Assembly (NCBI GenBank): GCA_947623455.1
Contig: OX392527.1
Location: forward strand, 9,606,001-9,670,000
Length of the DNA stretch: 64,000 nucleotides
Direction of reading: 5' to 3'
From: Mimachlamys varia
Taxonomy: Eukaryota > Mollusca > Bivalvia > Pectinida > Pectinidae
Part shown: positions 27,601 to 40,653 of the stretch, one piece after another
Layout of the letters: every line of letters starts with the position of its first letter
Numbering within the stretch: the stretch's first letter is position 1
Made by a program: the position numbers and the translations under genes
Notes under the pieces: model-generated
What the model was told of the DNA's origin: nothing
What the model saw: the letters and a program-made list of their open reading frames with translations, nothing else
Database searches by the model: none

Positions 27601-28682
27601 CAATGTTTTCCGTAGACCTTATTCTCCTATGGCTCCGCCAATGTTTTCCGTAGACCTTATTCTCCTAATACTCCGCCAATGTTTTCCGTAGACCTAATTC
27701 TCCTATGGCTCCGCCAATGTTTTCCGTAGACCTTATTCTCCTATGGCTCCGCCAATGTTTTCCGTAGACCTTATTCTCCTATGGCTCCGCCAATGTTTTC
27801 CGTAGACCTTATTCTCCTAATACTCCGCCAATGTTTTCCGTAGACCTAATTCTCCTATGGCTCCGCCAATGTTTTCCGTAGACCTTATTCTCCTAATATT
27901 CCGCCAATGTTTTCCGTAGACCTTATTCTCCTATGTCTCCGCCAATGTTTTCCGTAGACCTTATTCTCCTATGGCTCCGCCAATGTTTTCCGTAGACCTT
28001 ATTCTCCTAATATTCCGCCAATGTTTTCCGTAGACCTAATTCTCCTATGGCTCCGCCAATGTTTTCCGTAGACCTTATTCTCCTAATATTCCGCCAATGT
28101 TTTCCGTAGACCTTATTCTCCTATGTCTCCGCCAATGTTTTCCGTAGACCTTATTCTCCTATGGCTCCGCCAATGTTTTCCGTAGACCTTATTCTCCTAA
28201 TACTCCGCCAATCTTTTCCGTAGACCTAATTCTCCTATGGCTCCGCCAATGTTTTCCGTAGACCTAATTCTCCTATGGCTCCGCCAATGTTTTCCGTAGA
28301 CCTAATTCTCCTATGGCTCCGCAAATGTTTTCCGTAGACCTTATTCTCCTAATACTCCGCCAATGTTTTCCGTAGGCCTTATTCTCCTATGTCTCCGCCT
28401 ATGTTTTCCGTAGACCTTATTCTCCTATGACTCCGCCAATGTTTTCCACAGGCCTTATTCCCCTAATACTCCGCCTATGTTTTCCGTAGACCTTATTCTC
28501 CTATGACTCCGCCAATGTTTTCCTTAAACCTAATTCTCCTAATATTCCGCCAATGTTTTCCGTAGACCTTATTCTCCTAATACTCCGCCTATGTTTTCCG
28601 TAGACCTTATTCTCCTAATACTCCGCCTATGTTTTCCACAGGCCTCCCTAATACTCCGCCAATGTTTTCCGTAGACCTAATT

Positions 28683-31503
28683 CTCCTAATACTCCGCAAA
28701 TGTTTTCCGTAGACCTAATTCTCCTAATACTCCGCCAATGTTTTCCGTAGACCTTATTCTCCTAATACTCCGCCTATGTTTTCCGTAGAGTAGACCTTAT
28801 TCTCCTAATACTCCGCCTATGTTTTCCGTAGACCTTATTCCCCTAATACTCCGCCAATGTTTTCCGTAGACCTTATTCCCCTATGACTCCGCCTATGTTT
28901 TCCGTAGACCTTATTCTCCTATGACTCCGCCAATGTTTTCCACAGACCTTATTCCCCTAATACTCCGCCTATATTTTCCGTAGACCTTATTCTCCTATGA
29001 CTCCGCTAATGTTTTCCGTAGACCTTATTCTCCTAATACTCCGCCTATGTTTTCCGTAGACCTTATTCTCCTATGATTCCGCCAATGTTTTCCGTAGACC
29101 TTATTCTCCTATGACTCCGCCAATGTTTTCCGTAGACCTTATTCTCCTAATACCCCGCGATTGTTTTCCGTAGACCTTATTCTCCTAATACTCCGCGATT
29201 GTTTTCCGTAGACCTTATTCTCCTAATACTCCGCGATTGTTTTCCGTAGACCTTATTCTCCTAATACTCCGCGATTGTTTTCCGTAGACCTTATTCTCCT
29301 AATACCCCGCGATTGTTTTCCGTAGACCTTATTCTCCTATGACTCCGCCAATGTTTTCCGTAGACCTTATTCTCCTATGACTCCGCCTATGTTTTCCGTA
29401 GACCTTATTCTCCTAATACTCCGCCTATGTTTTCCGTAGACCTTATTCCCCTAATACTCCGCCAATGTTTTCCGTAGACCTTATTCTCCTAATACTCCGC
29501 CTATGTTTTCCGTAGACCTTATTCTCCTATGACTCCGCCAATGTTTTCCACAGGCCTTATTCCCCTAATACTCCGCCTATGTTTTCCGTAGACCTTATTC
29601 TCCTATGACTCCGCCAATGTTTTCCGTAGACCTTATTCTCCTATGACTCCGCCAATGTTTTCCGTAGACCTTATTCTCCTATGACTCCGCCTATGTTTTC
29701 CGTAGGCCTTATTCTCCTATGACTCCGCCAATGTTTTCCGTAGACCTTATTCTCCTATGATTCCGCCAATGTTTTCCACAGGCCTTATTCTCCTATGACT
29801 CCGCCAATATTTTCCACAGGCCTTATTCCCCTAATACTTCGTCTATGTTTTCCGTAGACCTTATTCTCCTATGACTCCGCCTATGTTTTCCGTAGGCCTT
29901 ATTCTCCTATGAGTCCGCCAATGTTTTCCGTAGACCTTATTCTCCTATGTCTCTGCCAATGTTTTCCGTAGACCTTGTTCTCCTATGACTCCGCCAATGT
30001 TTTCCACAGACCTTATTCCCCTAATACTCCGTCTATGTTTTCCGTAGACCTTATTCTCCTATGACTCCGCCAATGTTTCCCGTAGACCTTATTCTCCTAT
30101 GACTCCACCTATGTTTTCCACAGACCTTATTCCCCTAATACTCCGCCAATGTTTTCCGTAGACCTTATTCTCCTATGACTCCGCCAATGTTTTCCGTAGA
30201 CCTTGTTCTCCTATGACTCCGCCAATGTTTTCCACAGACCTTATTCCCCTAATACTCCGCCAATGTTTTCCGTAGACCTTATTCTCCTATGTCTCTGCCA
30301 ATGTTTTCCGTAGACCTTGTTCTCCTATGACTCCGCCAATGTTTTCCACAGACCTTATTCCCCTAATACTCCGTCTATGTTTTCCGTAGACCTTGTTCTC
30401 CTATGACTCCGCCAATGTTTTCCACAGACCTTATTCTCCTAATACTTCGCCAATGTTTTCCGTAGACCTTATTCTCCTATGACTTCGCCAATGTTTTCCG
30501 TAAACCTTATTCTCCTATGACTCCGCCAATGCTTCCCGTAGACCTTATTCTCCTATGGCTCCGCCAATGTTTTCCGTAGACCTTATTCTCCTATGACTCC
30601 GCCAATGTTTTCCGTAGACCTTATTCTCCTATGAGTCCGCCAATGTTTTCCGTAGACCTAATTCTCCTATGGCTCCGCCAATGTTTTCCGTAGACCTTAT
30701 TCTCCTAATACTCCGCCAATGTTTTCCGTAGACCTTATTCTCCTATGGCTCCGCCAATGTTTTCCGTAGACCTTATTCTCCTATGGCACCGCCAATGTTT
30801 TCCGTAGACCTTATTCTCCTTATACTCCGCCAATGTTTTCCGTAGACCTAATTCTCCTATGGCTCCGCCAATGTTTTCCGTAGACCTTATTCTCCTATGG
30901 CTCCGCCTATGTTTTCCGTAGACCTTATTCTCCTAATATTCCGCCAATGTTTTCCGTAGACCTTATTCTCCTAATACTCCGCCTATGTTTTCCGTAGACC
31001 TTATTCTCCTAATACTCCGCCTATGTTTTCCACAGGCCTCCCTAATACTCCGCCAATGTTTTCCGTAGACCTAATTCTCCTAATACTCCGCCAATGTTTT
31101 CCGTAGACCTAATTCTCCTAATACTCCGCCAATGTTTTCCGTAGACCTTATTCTCCTAATACTCCGCCTATGTTTTCCGTAGAGTAGACCTTATTCTCCT
31201 AATACTCCGCCTATGTTTTCCGTAGACCTTATTCTCCTATGACTCCGCCAATGTATTCCACAGGCCTTATTCCCCTAATACCCCGTCTATGTTTTCCGTA
31301 GACCTTATTCTCCTATGAGTCCGCCAATGTTTTCCGTAGACCTTATTCTCCTATGACTCCGCCAATGTTTTCCGTAGACCTTATTCTCCTATGACTCCGC
31401 CTATGTTTTCCGTAGACCTTATTCTCCTATGACTCCGCCTATGTTTTCCGTAGACCTTATTCTCCTATGGCTCCGCCAATGTTTTCCGTAGACCTTATTC
31501 TCC
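28683..31503. repeat. Higher-order duplication inside the 38-bp array, copy 1
   Basis: This segment carries an ordered set of rare variants: CCGCAAATG at 28694, a 43-bp unit at 28785, five GCGATTG units from 29151, and a 33/43-bp pair at 31032/31179. The same variants recur in the same order in the next segment. The offset is 3197 bp early in the copy and 3311 bp late. The difference is 114 bp, or three extra units in copy 2. Confidence 0.85.
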
Positions 31504-31879
31504 TAATACTCCGCCAATGTTTTCCGTAGACCTAATTCTCCTATGGCTCCGCCAATGTTTTCCGTAGACCTAATTCTCCTATGGCTCCGCCAATGTTTTC
31601 CGTAGACCTAATTCTCCTATGGCTCCGCCAATGTTTTCCGTAGATCTTATTCTCCTATGTCTCCGCCTATGTTTTCCGTAGACCTTATTCTCCTATGACT
31701 CCGCCAATGTTTTCCACAGGCCTTATTCCCCTAATACTCCGCCTATGTTTTCCGTAGACCTTATTCTCCTATGACTCCGCCAATGTTTTCCGTAAACCTT
31801 ATTCTCCTAATATTCCGCCAATGTTTTCCGTAGAACTTATTCTCCTAATACTCCGCCTATGTTTTCCGTAGACCTTATT

Positions 31880-34814
31880 CTCCTAATACTCCGCAAATGT
31901 TTTCCGTAGACCTAATTCTCCTAATACTCCGCCAATGTTTTCCGTAGACCTTATTCTCCTAATACTCCGCCTATGTTTTCCGTAGAGTAGACCTTATTCT
32001 CCTAATACTCCGCCTATGTTTTCCGTAGACCTTATTCCCCTAATACTCCGCCAATGTTTTCCGTAGACCTTATTCCCCTATGACTCCGCCTATGTTTTCC
32101 GTAGACCTTATTCTCCTATGACTCCGCCAATGTTTTCCACAGACCTTATTCCCCTAATACTCCGCCTATATTTTCCGTAGACCTTATTCTCCTATGACTC
32201 CGCTAATGTTTTCCGTAGACCTTATTCTCCTAATACTCCGCCTATGTTTTCCGTAGACCTTATTCTCCTATGATTCCGCCAATGTTTTCCGTAGACCTTA
32301 TTCTCCTATGACTCCGCCAATGTTTTCCGTAGACCTTATTCTCCTAATACCCCGCGATTGTTTTCCGTAGACCTTATTCTCCTAATACTCCGCGATTGTT
32401 TTCCGTAGACCTTATTCTCCTAATACTCCGCGATTGTTTTCCGTAGACCTTATTCTCCTAATACTCCGCGATTGTTTTCCGTAGACCTTATTCTCCTAAT
32501 ACCCCGCGATTGTTTTCCGTAGACCTTATTCTCCTATGACTCCGCCAATGTTTTCCGTAGACCTTATTCTCCTATGACTCCGCCTATGTTTTCCGTAGAC
32601 CTTATTCTCCTAATACTCCGCCTATGTTTTCCGTAGACCTTATTCCCCTAATACTCCGCCAATGTTTTCCGTAGACCTTATTCTCCTAATACTCCGCCTA
32701 TGTTTTCCGTAGACCTTATTCTCCTATGACTCCGCCAATGTTTTCCACAGGCCTTATTCCCCTAATACTCCGCCTATGTTTTCCGTAGACCTTATTCTCC
32801 TATGACTCCGCCAATGTTTTCCGTAGACCTTATTCTCCTAATACTTCGCCAATGTTTTCCGTAGACCTTATTCTCCTATGAGTCCGCCAATGTTTTCCGT
32901 AGACCTTATTCTCCTATGACTCCGCCAATGTTTTCCGTAGACCTTATTCTCCTATGACTCCGCCTATGTTTTCCGTAGGCCTTATTCTCCTATGACTCCG
33001 CCAATGTTTTCCGTAGACCTTATTCTCCTATGATTCCGCCAATGTTTTCCACAGGCCTTATTCTCCTATGACTCCGCCAATATTTTCCACAGGCCTTATT
33101 CCCCTAATACTTCGTCTATGTTTTCCGTAGACCTTATTCTCCTATGACTCCGCCTATGTTTTCCGTAGGCCTTATTCTCCTATGAGTCCGCCAATGTTTT
33201 CCGTAGACCTTATTCTCCTATGTCTCTGCCAATGTTTTCCGTAGACCTTGTTCTCCTATGACTCCGCCAATGTTTTCCACAGACCTTATTCCCCTAATAC
33301 TCCGTCTATGTTTTCCGTAGACCTTATTCTCCTATGACTCCGCCAATGTTTCCCGTAGACCTTATTCTCCTATTACTCCGCCTATGTTTTCCACAGACCT
33401 TATTCCCCTAATACTCCGCCAATGTTTTCCGTAGACCTTATTCTCCTATGACTCCGCCAATGTTTTCCGTAGACCTTGTTCTCCTATGACTCCGCCAATG
33501 TTTTCCACAGACCTTATTCCCCTAATACTCCGCCAATGTTTTCCGTAGACCTTATTCTCCTATTTCTCTGCCAATGTTTTCCGTAGACCTTGTTCTCCTA
33601 TGACTCCGCCAATGTTTTCCACAGACCTTATTCCCCTAATACTCCGTCTATGTTTTCCGTAGACCTTGTTCTCCTATGACTCCGCCAATGTTTTCCACAG
33701 ACCTTATTCTCCTAATACTTCGCCAATGTTTTCCGTAGACCTTATTCTCCTATGACTCCGCCAATGTTTCCCGTAGACCTTATTCTCCTAATACTTCGCC
33801 AATGTTTTCCGTAGACCTTATTCTCCTATGACTCCGCCAATGCTTCCCGTAGACCTTATTCTCCTATGGCTCCGCCAATGTTTTCCGTAGACCTTATTCT
33901 CCTATGACTCCGCCAATGTTTTCCGTAGACCTTATTCTCCTATGAGTCCGCCAATGTTTTCCGTAGACCTAATTCTCCTATGGCTCCGCCAATGTTTTCC
34001 GTAGACCTTATTCTCCTAATACTCCGCCAATGTTTTCCGTAGACCTTATTCTCCTATGGCTCCGCCAATGTTTTCCGTAGACCTTATTCTCCTATGGCAC
34101 CGCCAATGTTTTCCGTAGACCTTATTCTCCTTATACTCCGCCAATGTTTTCCGTAGACCTAATTCTCCTATGGCTCCGCCAATGTTTTCCGTAGACCTTA
34201 TTCTCCTATGGCTCCGCCAATGTTTTCCGTAGACCTTATTCTCCTAATATTCCGCCAATGTTTTCCGTAGACCTTATTCTCCTAATACTCCGCCTATGTT
34301 TTCCGTAGACCTTATTCTCCTAATACTCCGCCTATGTTTTCCACAGGCCTCCCTAATACTCCGCCAATGTTTTCCGTAGACCTAATTCTCCTAATACTCC
34401 GCCAATGTTTTCCGTAGACCTAATTCTCCTAATACTCCGCCAATGTTTTCCGTAGACCTTATTCTCCTAATACTCCGCCTATGTTTTCCGTAGAGTAGAC
34501 CTTATTCTCCTAATACTCCGCCTATGTTTTCCGTAGACCTTATTCTCCTATGACTCCGCCAATGTATTCCACAGGCCTTATTCCCCTAATACCCCGTCTA
34601 TGTTTTCCGTAGACCTTATTCTCCTATGAGTCCGCCAATGTTTTCCGTAGACCTTATTCTCCTATGACTCCGCCAATGTTTTCCGTAGACCTTATTCTCC
34701 TATGACTCCGCCTATGTTTTCCGTAGACCTTATTCTCCTATGACTCCGCCTATGTTTTCCGTAGACCTTATTCTCCTATGGCTCCGCCAATGTTTTCCGT
34801 AGACCTTATTCTCC
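31880..34814. repeat. Higher-order duplication inside the 38-bp array, copy 2
   Basis: Second copy of the preceding 2.8-kb segment, almost identical by eye and directly adjacent. It has CCGCAAATG at 31891, the 43-bp unit at 31982, GCGATTG units from 32348 and the 33/43-bp pair at 34343/34490. Two extra units lie near 32.83-32.92 kb and one near 33.8 kb. This is the pattern expected from unequal exchange followed by little divergence. Confidence 0.85.
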
Positions 34815-37800
34815 TATGACTCCGCCAATGTTTTCCGTAGACCTTATTCTCCTATGACTCCGCCAATGTTTTCCACAGGCCTTATTCTCCTATGACTCCG
34901 CCAATGTTTTCCACAGGCCTTATTCCCCTAATACTCCGTCTATGTTTTCCGTAGACCTTATTCTCCTATGACTCCGCCTATGTTTTCCGTAGGCCTTATT
35001 CTCCTATGACTCCGCCAATGTTTTCCGTAGACCTTATTCTCCTATGACTCCGCCAATGTTTTCCGTAGACCTTATTCTCCTATGACTCCGCCAATGTTTT
35101 CCACAGGCCTTATTCCCCTAATACTCCGTCTATGTTTTCCGTAGACCTTATTCTCCTAATACTCCGCCAATGTTTCCCGTAGACCTTATTCTCCTAATAC
35201 TTCGCCAATGTTTTCCGTAGACCTTATTCTCCTATGACTCCGCCAATGTTTCTCGTAGACCTTATTCTCCTAATACTTCGCCAATGTTTTCCGTAGACCT
35301 AATTCTCCTATGGCTCCGCCAATGTTTTCCGTAGACCTTATTCTCCTATGGCTCCGCCAATGTTTTCCGTAGACCTTATTCTCCTAATACTCCGCCAATG
35401 TTTTCCGTAGACCTAATTCTCCTATGGCTCCGCCAATGTTTTCCGTAGACCTTATTCTCCTATGGCTCCGCCAATGTTTTCCGTAGACCTTATTCTCCTA
35501 ATACTCCGCTAATGTTTTCCGTAGGCCTTTTTCTCCTATGTCTCCGCCAATGTTTTCCGTAGACCTTATTCTCCTATGGCTCCGCCAATGTTTTCCGTAG
35601 ACCTTATTCTCCTAATACTCCGCCAATGTTTTCCGTAGACCTAATTCTCCTATGGCTCCGCCAATGTTTTCCGTAGACCTAATTCTCCTATGGCTCCGCC
35701 AATGTTTTCCGTAGACCTTATTCTCCTAATATTCCGCCAATGTTTTCCGTAGACCTTATTCTCCTATGTCTCCGCCAATGTTTTCCGTAGACCTTATTCT
35801 CCTATGGCTCCGCCAATGTTTTCCGTAGACCTTATTCTCCTAATACTCCGCCAATGTTTTCCGTAGACCTAATTCTCCTATGGCTCCGCCAATGTTTTCC
35901 GTAGACCTAATTCTCCTATGGCTCCGCCAATGTTTTCCGTAGACCTAATTCTCCTATAGCTCCGCCAATGTTTTCCGTAGATCTTATTCTCCTATGTCTC
36001 CGCCTATGTTTTCCGTAGACCTTATTCTCCTATGACTCCGCCAATGTTTTCCACAGGCCTTATTCCCCTAATACTCCGCCTATGTTTTCCGTAGACCTTA
36101 TTCTCCTATGACTCCGCCAATGTTTTCCGTAAACCTTATTCTCCTAATATTCCGCCAATGTTTTCCGTAGAACTTATTCTCCTAATACTCCGCCTATGTT
36201 TTCCGTAGACCTTATTCTCCTAATACTCCGCCTATGTTTTCCACAGGCCTCCCTAATACTCCGCCAATGTTTTCCGTAGACCTAATTCTCCTAATACTCC
36301 GCCAATGTTTTCCGTAGACCTAATTCTCCTAATACTCCGCCAATGTTTTCCGTAGACCTTATTCTCCTAATACTCCGCCTATGTTTTCCGTAGACCTTAT
36401 TCCCCTAATACTCCGCCTATGTTTTCCGTAGACCTTATTCTCCTATGATTCCGCTAATGTTTTCCGTAGACCTTATTCCCCTATGACTCCGCCTATGTTT
36501 TCCGTAGACCTTATTCTCCTATGACTCCGCCAATGTTTTCCACAGACCTTATTCCCCTAATACTCCGCCTATGTTTTCCGTAGACCTTATTCTCCTATGA
36601 CTCCGCTAATGTTTTCCGTAGACCTTATTCTCCTAATACTCCACGATTGTTTTCCGTAGACCTTATTCTCCTAATACTCCGCGATTGTTTTCCGTAGACC
36701 TTATTCTCCTAATACCCCGCGATTGTTTTCCGTAGACCTTATTCTCCTATGACTCCGCCAATGTTTTCCGTAGACCTAATTCTCCTATGGCTCCGCCAAT
36801 GTTTTCCGTAGACCTTATTCTCCTATTATTCCGCCAATGTTTTCCGTAGACCTTATTCTCCTATGGCTCCGCCAATGTTTTCCGTAGACCTTATTCTCAT
36901 ATGGCTCCGCCAATGTTTTCCGTAGACCTTATTCTCCTAATACTCCGCCAATGTTTTCCGTAGACCTTATTCTCCTATGACTCCGCCAATGTTTTCCGTA
37001 GACCTTATTCTCCTAATACTCCGCCAATGTTTTCCGTAGACCTAATTCTCCTATGTCTCCGCCAATGTTTTCCGTAGACCTTATTCTCCTATGACTCCGC
37101 TAATGTTTTCCGTAGACCTTATTCTCCTAATACTCCGCCAATGTTTTCCGTAGACCTTATTCTCCTATGACTCCGCCTATGTTTTCCGTAGACCTTATTC
37201 TCCTATGGCTCCGCCAATGTTTTCCGTAGACCTTATTCTCCTAATACTCCGCCAATGTTTTCCGTAGACCTAATTCTCCTATGGCTCCGCCAATGTTTTC
37301 CGTAGACCTTATTCTCCTATGACTCCGCCAATGTTTTCCGTAGACCTTATTCTCCTAATACTCCGCCAATGTTTTCCGTAGACCTAATTCTCCTATGTCT
37401 CCGCCAATGTTTTCCGTAGACCTTATTCTCCTATGACTCCGCTAATGTTTTCCGTAGACCTTATTCTCCTAATACTCCGCCAATGTTTTCCGTAGACCTT
37501 ATTCTCCTATGACTCCGCCTATGTTTTCCGTAGACCTTATTCTCCTATGGCTCCGCCAATGTTTTCCGTAGACCTTATTCTCCTAATACTCCGCCAATGT
37601 TTTCCGTAGACCTAATTCTCCTATGGCTCCGCCAATGTTTTCCGTAGACCTTATTCTCCTATGGCTCCGCCAATGTTTTCCGTAGACCTTATTCTCCTAT
37701 GACTCCGCCAATGTTTTCCGTAGACCTTATTCTCCTATGACTCCGCCAATGTTTTCCGTAGACCTTATTCTCCTAATACCCCGCGATTGTTTTCCGTAGA

Positions 37801-39787
37801 CCTTATTCTCCTAATACTCCGCGATTGTTTTCCGTAGACCTAATTCTCCTAATACTCCGCGATTGTTTTCCGTAGACCTTATTCTCCTAATACTCCGCGA
37901 TTGTTTTCCGTAGACCTTATTCTCCTAATACCCCGCGATTGTTTTCCGTAGACCTTATTCTCCTATGACTCCGCGATTGTTTTCCGTAGACCTAATTCTC
38001 CTATGGCTCCGCCAATGTTTTCCGTAGACCTTATTCTCCTAATATTCCGCCAATGTTTTCCGTAGACCTTATTCTCCTATGGCTCCGCCAATGTTTTCCG
38101 TAGACCTTATTCTCCTATGGCTCCGCCAATGTTTTCCGTAGACCTTATTCTCCTAATACTCCGCCAATGTTTTCCGTAGACCTTATTCTCCTATGACTCC
38201 GCCAATGTTTTCCGTAGACCTTATTCTCCTAATACTCCGCCAATGTTTTCCGTAGACCTAATTCTCCTATGTCTCCGCCAATGTTTTCCGTAGACCTTAT
38301 TCTCCTATGACTCCGCCAATGTTTTCCGTAGACCTTATTCTCCTAATACTCCGCCAATGTTTTCCGTAGACCTAATTCTCCTATGGCTCCGCCAATGTTT
38401 TCCGTAGACCTAATTCTCCTATGGCTCCGTCAATGTTTTCCGTAGACCTAATTCTCCTATGGCTCCGCCAATGTTTTCCGTAGACCTTATTCTCCTAATA
38501 CTCCGCCTATGTTTTCCGTAGACCTTATTCTCCTATGACTCCGCCATTGTTTTCCGCAGGCCTTATTCTCCTATGGCTCCGCCAATGTTTTCCGTAAACC
38601 TAATTCTCCTAATATTCCGCCAATGTTTTCCGTAGACCTTATTCTCCTAATACTCCGCCTATGTTTTCCGTAGACCTTATTCTCCTAATACTCCGCCTAT
38701 GTTTTCCGCAGGCCTCCCTAATACTCCGCCAATGTTTTCCGTAGACCTAATTCTCCTAATACTCCGCCAATGTTTTCCGTAGACCTAATTCTCCTAATAC
38801 TCCGCCAATGTTTTCCGTAGACCTTATTCTCCTAATACTCCGCCTATGTTTTCCGTAGAGTAGACCTTATTCTCCTAATACTCCGCCTATATTTTCCGTA
38901 GACCTTATTCCCCTAATACTCCGCCAATGTTTTCCGTAGACCTTATTCTCCTAATAGTCCGCCTATGTTTTCCGTAGACCTTATTCTCCTAATACTCCGC
39001 ATATGTTTTCCGTAGACCTTATTCTCCTATGACTCCGCCAATGTTTTCCACAGACCTTATTCCCCTAATAGTCCGCCAATGTTTTCCGTAGACCTTATTC
39101 TCCTAATACTCCGCCAATGTTTTCCGTAGACCTTATTCTCCTATGACTCCGCCAATGTTTTCCGTAGACCTTATTCTCCTATGACTCCGCCAATGTTTTC
39201 CGTAGACCTTATTCTCCTATGACTCCGCCAATGTTTTCCGTAGACCTTATTCTCCTATGACTCCGCCAATGTTTTCCGTAGACCTTATTCTCCTAATACC
39301 CCGCGATTGTTTTCCGTAGACCTTATTCTCCTATGGCTCCGCCAATGTTTTCCGTAGACCTTATTCTCCTATGGCTCCGCCAATGTTTTCCGTAGACCTT
39401 ATTCTCCTATGGCTCCGCCAATGTTTTCCGTAGACCTTATTCTCCTATGACTCCGCCAATGTTTTCCGTAGACCTTATTCTCCTAATACCCCGCGATTGT
39501 TTTCCGTAGACCTTATTCTCCTATGGCTCCGCCAATGTTTTCCGTAGACCTTATTCTCCTATGGCTCCGCCAATGTTTTCCACAGACCTTATTCTCCTAA
39601 TACCCCGCGATTGTTTTCCGTAGACCTTATTCTCCTATGACTCCGCCAATGTTTTCCGTAGACCTTATTCTCCTAATACTCCGCGATTGTTTTCCGTAGA
39701 CCTTATTCTCCTAATACTCCGCGATTGTTTTCCGTAGACCTTATTCTCCTATGACTCCGCCAATGTTTTCCGTAGACCTTATTTTCT

Positions 39788-40371
39788 TCAGCTTCGTGTA
39801 CTACAAGTATCATTAATGATTGCTATATTTTACAGAGGAAAACAATAAATTCCACAGCTTAAGATAACACGCAGTAGTACGAGTAGAAGTCATGTTGTCT
39901 GTGAGTGTTCTACCTTCGGTTTGTGTACGCGTAGGTTTGGATTGAGACCAGCTTCTGTGGCAGATATAGCACAAACAACAAACAAAACAGCCGTGTGTCT
40001 CGAAACGGGCACACCATCTGACCTTTACTAATTTAACATACATTGACCCACTTATCCTAACAATAGCAACCTATATTTTTACAGGTGTATATACGTCACT
40101 GACGGAACAACCTACAACTATACATTGTATATGTCACTAAGGCAATCTGTGATTGGTCTTGGCGTAATATCTTACCTAGACCTATATAAGATTGAAAATA
40201 GATGCGCTTCATCCGATGTTGTTCTAATAGATGATATTATAACTGATATGTTCTTAATGGGATACCTAACCTGGTGTGAATTGAGACACACTCAACTTAC
40301 GCGTCAGAACCTTGTTACAGTATCCTTATTTCTTGGACGTCTGTCCCCTATTAACTTGTTTTCTGTCATCG
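39788..40371. other. Unique spacer, no supported gene
   Basis: Single-copy sequence between the 38-bp and 45-bp arrays. Short open frames at 39813-40043 (minus, 76 codons) and 40125-40376 (plus, 83 codons) show no domain or family resemblance that I recognise and no flanking splice or promoter logic. I treat them as chance ORFs. Confidence 0.55.
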
Positions 40372-40653
40372 TGTAACGTGTCGGCGATCACCCATCAAAC
40401 TACTGACCACGGGCTAGACCGCATGACTGGTAAAGCTAGCTCGCCAGTAAGGCAGTAGTTCCCCTCATACACCTAGCTGGACATTACTCTATTCCCCCTA
40501 TTCCCGAGACTTGGCCTGAGAATCCGTAGGTTCTTCTCTGTGTACCAATGCACCTTCACACACCACCTGGATCGGCCTTACATGATCACTTATAGTCACT
40601 ACGCTGCCACCAAATGTAACGTGCAGGCGGTCACCATCCAACTACTCACCACG
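40372..40653. repeat. Imperfect direct repeat, 243 bp apart, possible remnant of a transposon terminus
   Basis: A 40-bp stretch beginning TGTAACGTGTCGGCGATCAC (40372-40411) recurs as TGTAACGTGCAGGCGGTCAC (40615-40653), at about 85 % identity. The second copy is cut off after ACCACG, exactly where the 45-bp array starts; the first continues into unique sequence. TG-starting direct repeats can be LTR ends or tandem units, but no matching CA end, primer-binding site or coding remnant is visible. The nature is unresolved. Confidence 0.45.

Larger units (their letters stand above)
4017..39787. repeat. Giant 38-bp minisatellite/satellite array, 940 units
   Basis: The unit is CCGTAGACCTTATTCTCC, then TATGGCTCCGCCAATG, then TTTT (38 bp). 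Common variants are CTTATT/CTAATT, TATGGC/TATGAC/TATGTC/TAATAC, CCAATG/CCTATG/GCGATTG and GTAGACC/ACAGGCC. GTAG-type anchors run from 4047 to 39772. That distance minus a net 5 bp equals exactly 940 x 38. The left part (to about 22.7 kb) is richer in GGCTCCGCCAATG units; the right part is richer in CCTATG, ACAG and GCGATTG units. Because 38 is not a multiple of 3 and each unit contains TAG, no reading frame stays open. A weak TGGC-TCC-GCCA hairpin occurs in the majority unit. Higher-order duplications are described separately. Satellite-like DNA; function unknown. Confidence 0.97.

Noticed and set aside
4017..39787. CRISPR-like array
   Set aside because: Repeats are directly adjacent with no unique spacers, the context is eukaryotic, and no cas-like genes are present.
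4017..39787. Nucleosome-phasing function from the 147-bp spacing and 190-bp block length
   Set aside because: The numbers match nucleosome core and repeat lengths, but they also follow automatically from 33 + 3 x 38 and 5 x 38. There is no sequence evidence beyond arithmetic.
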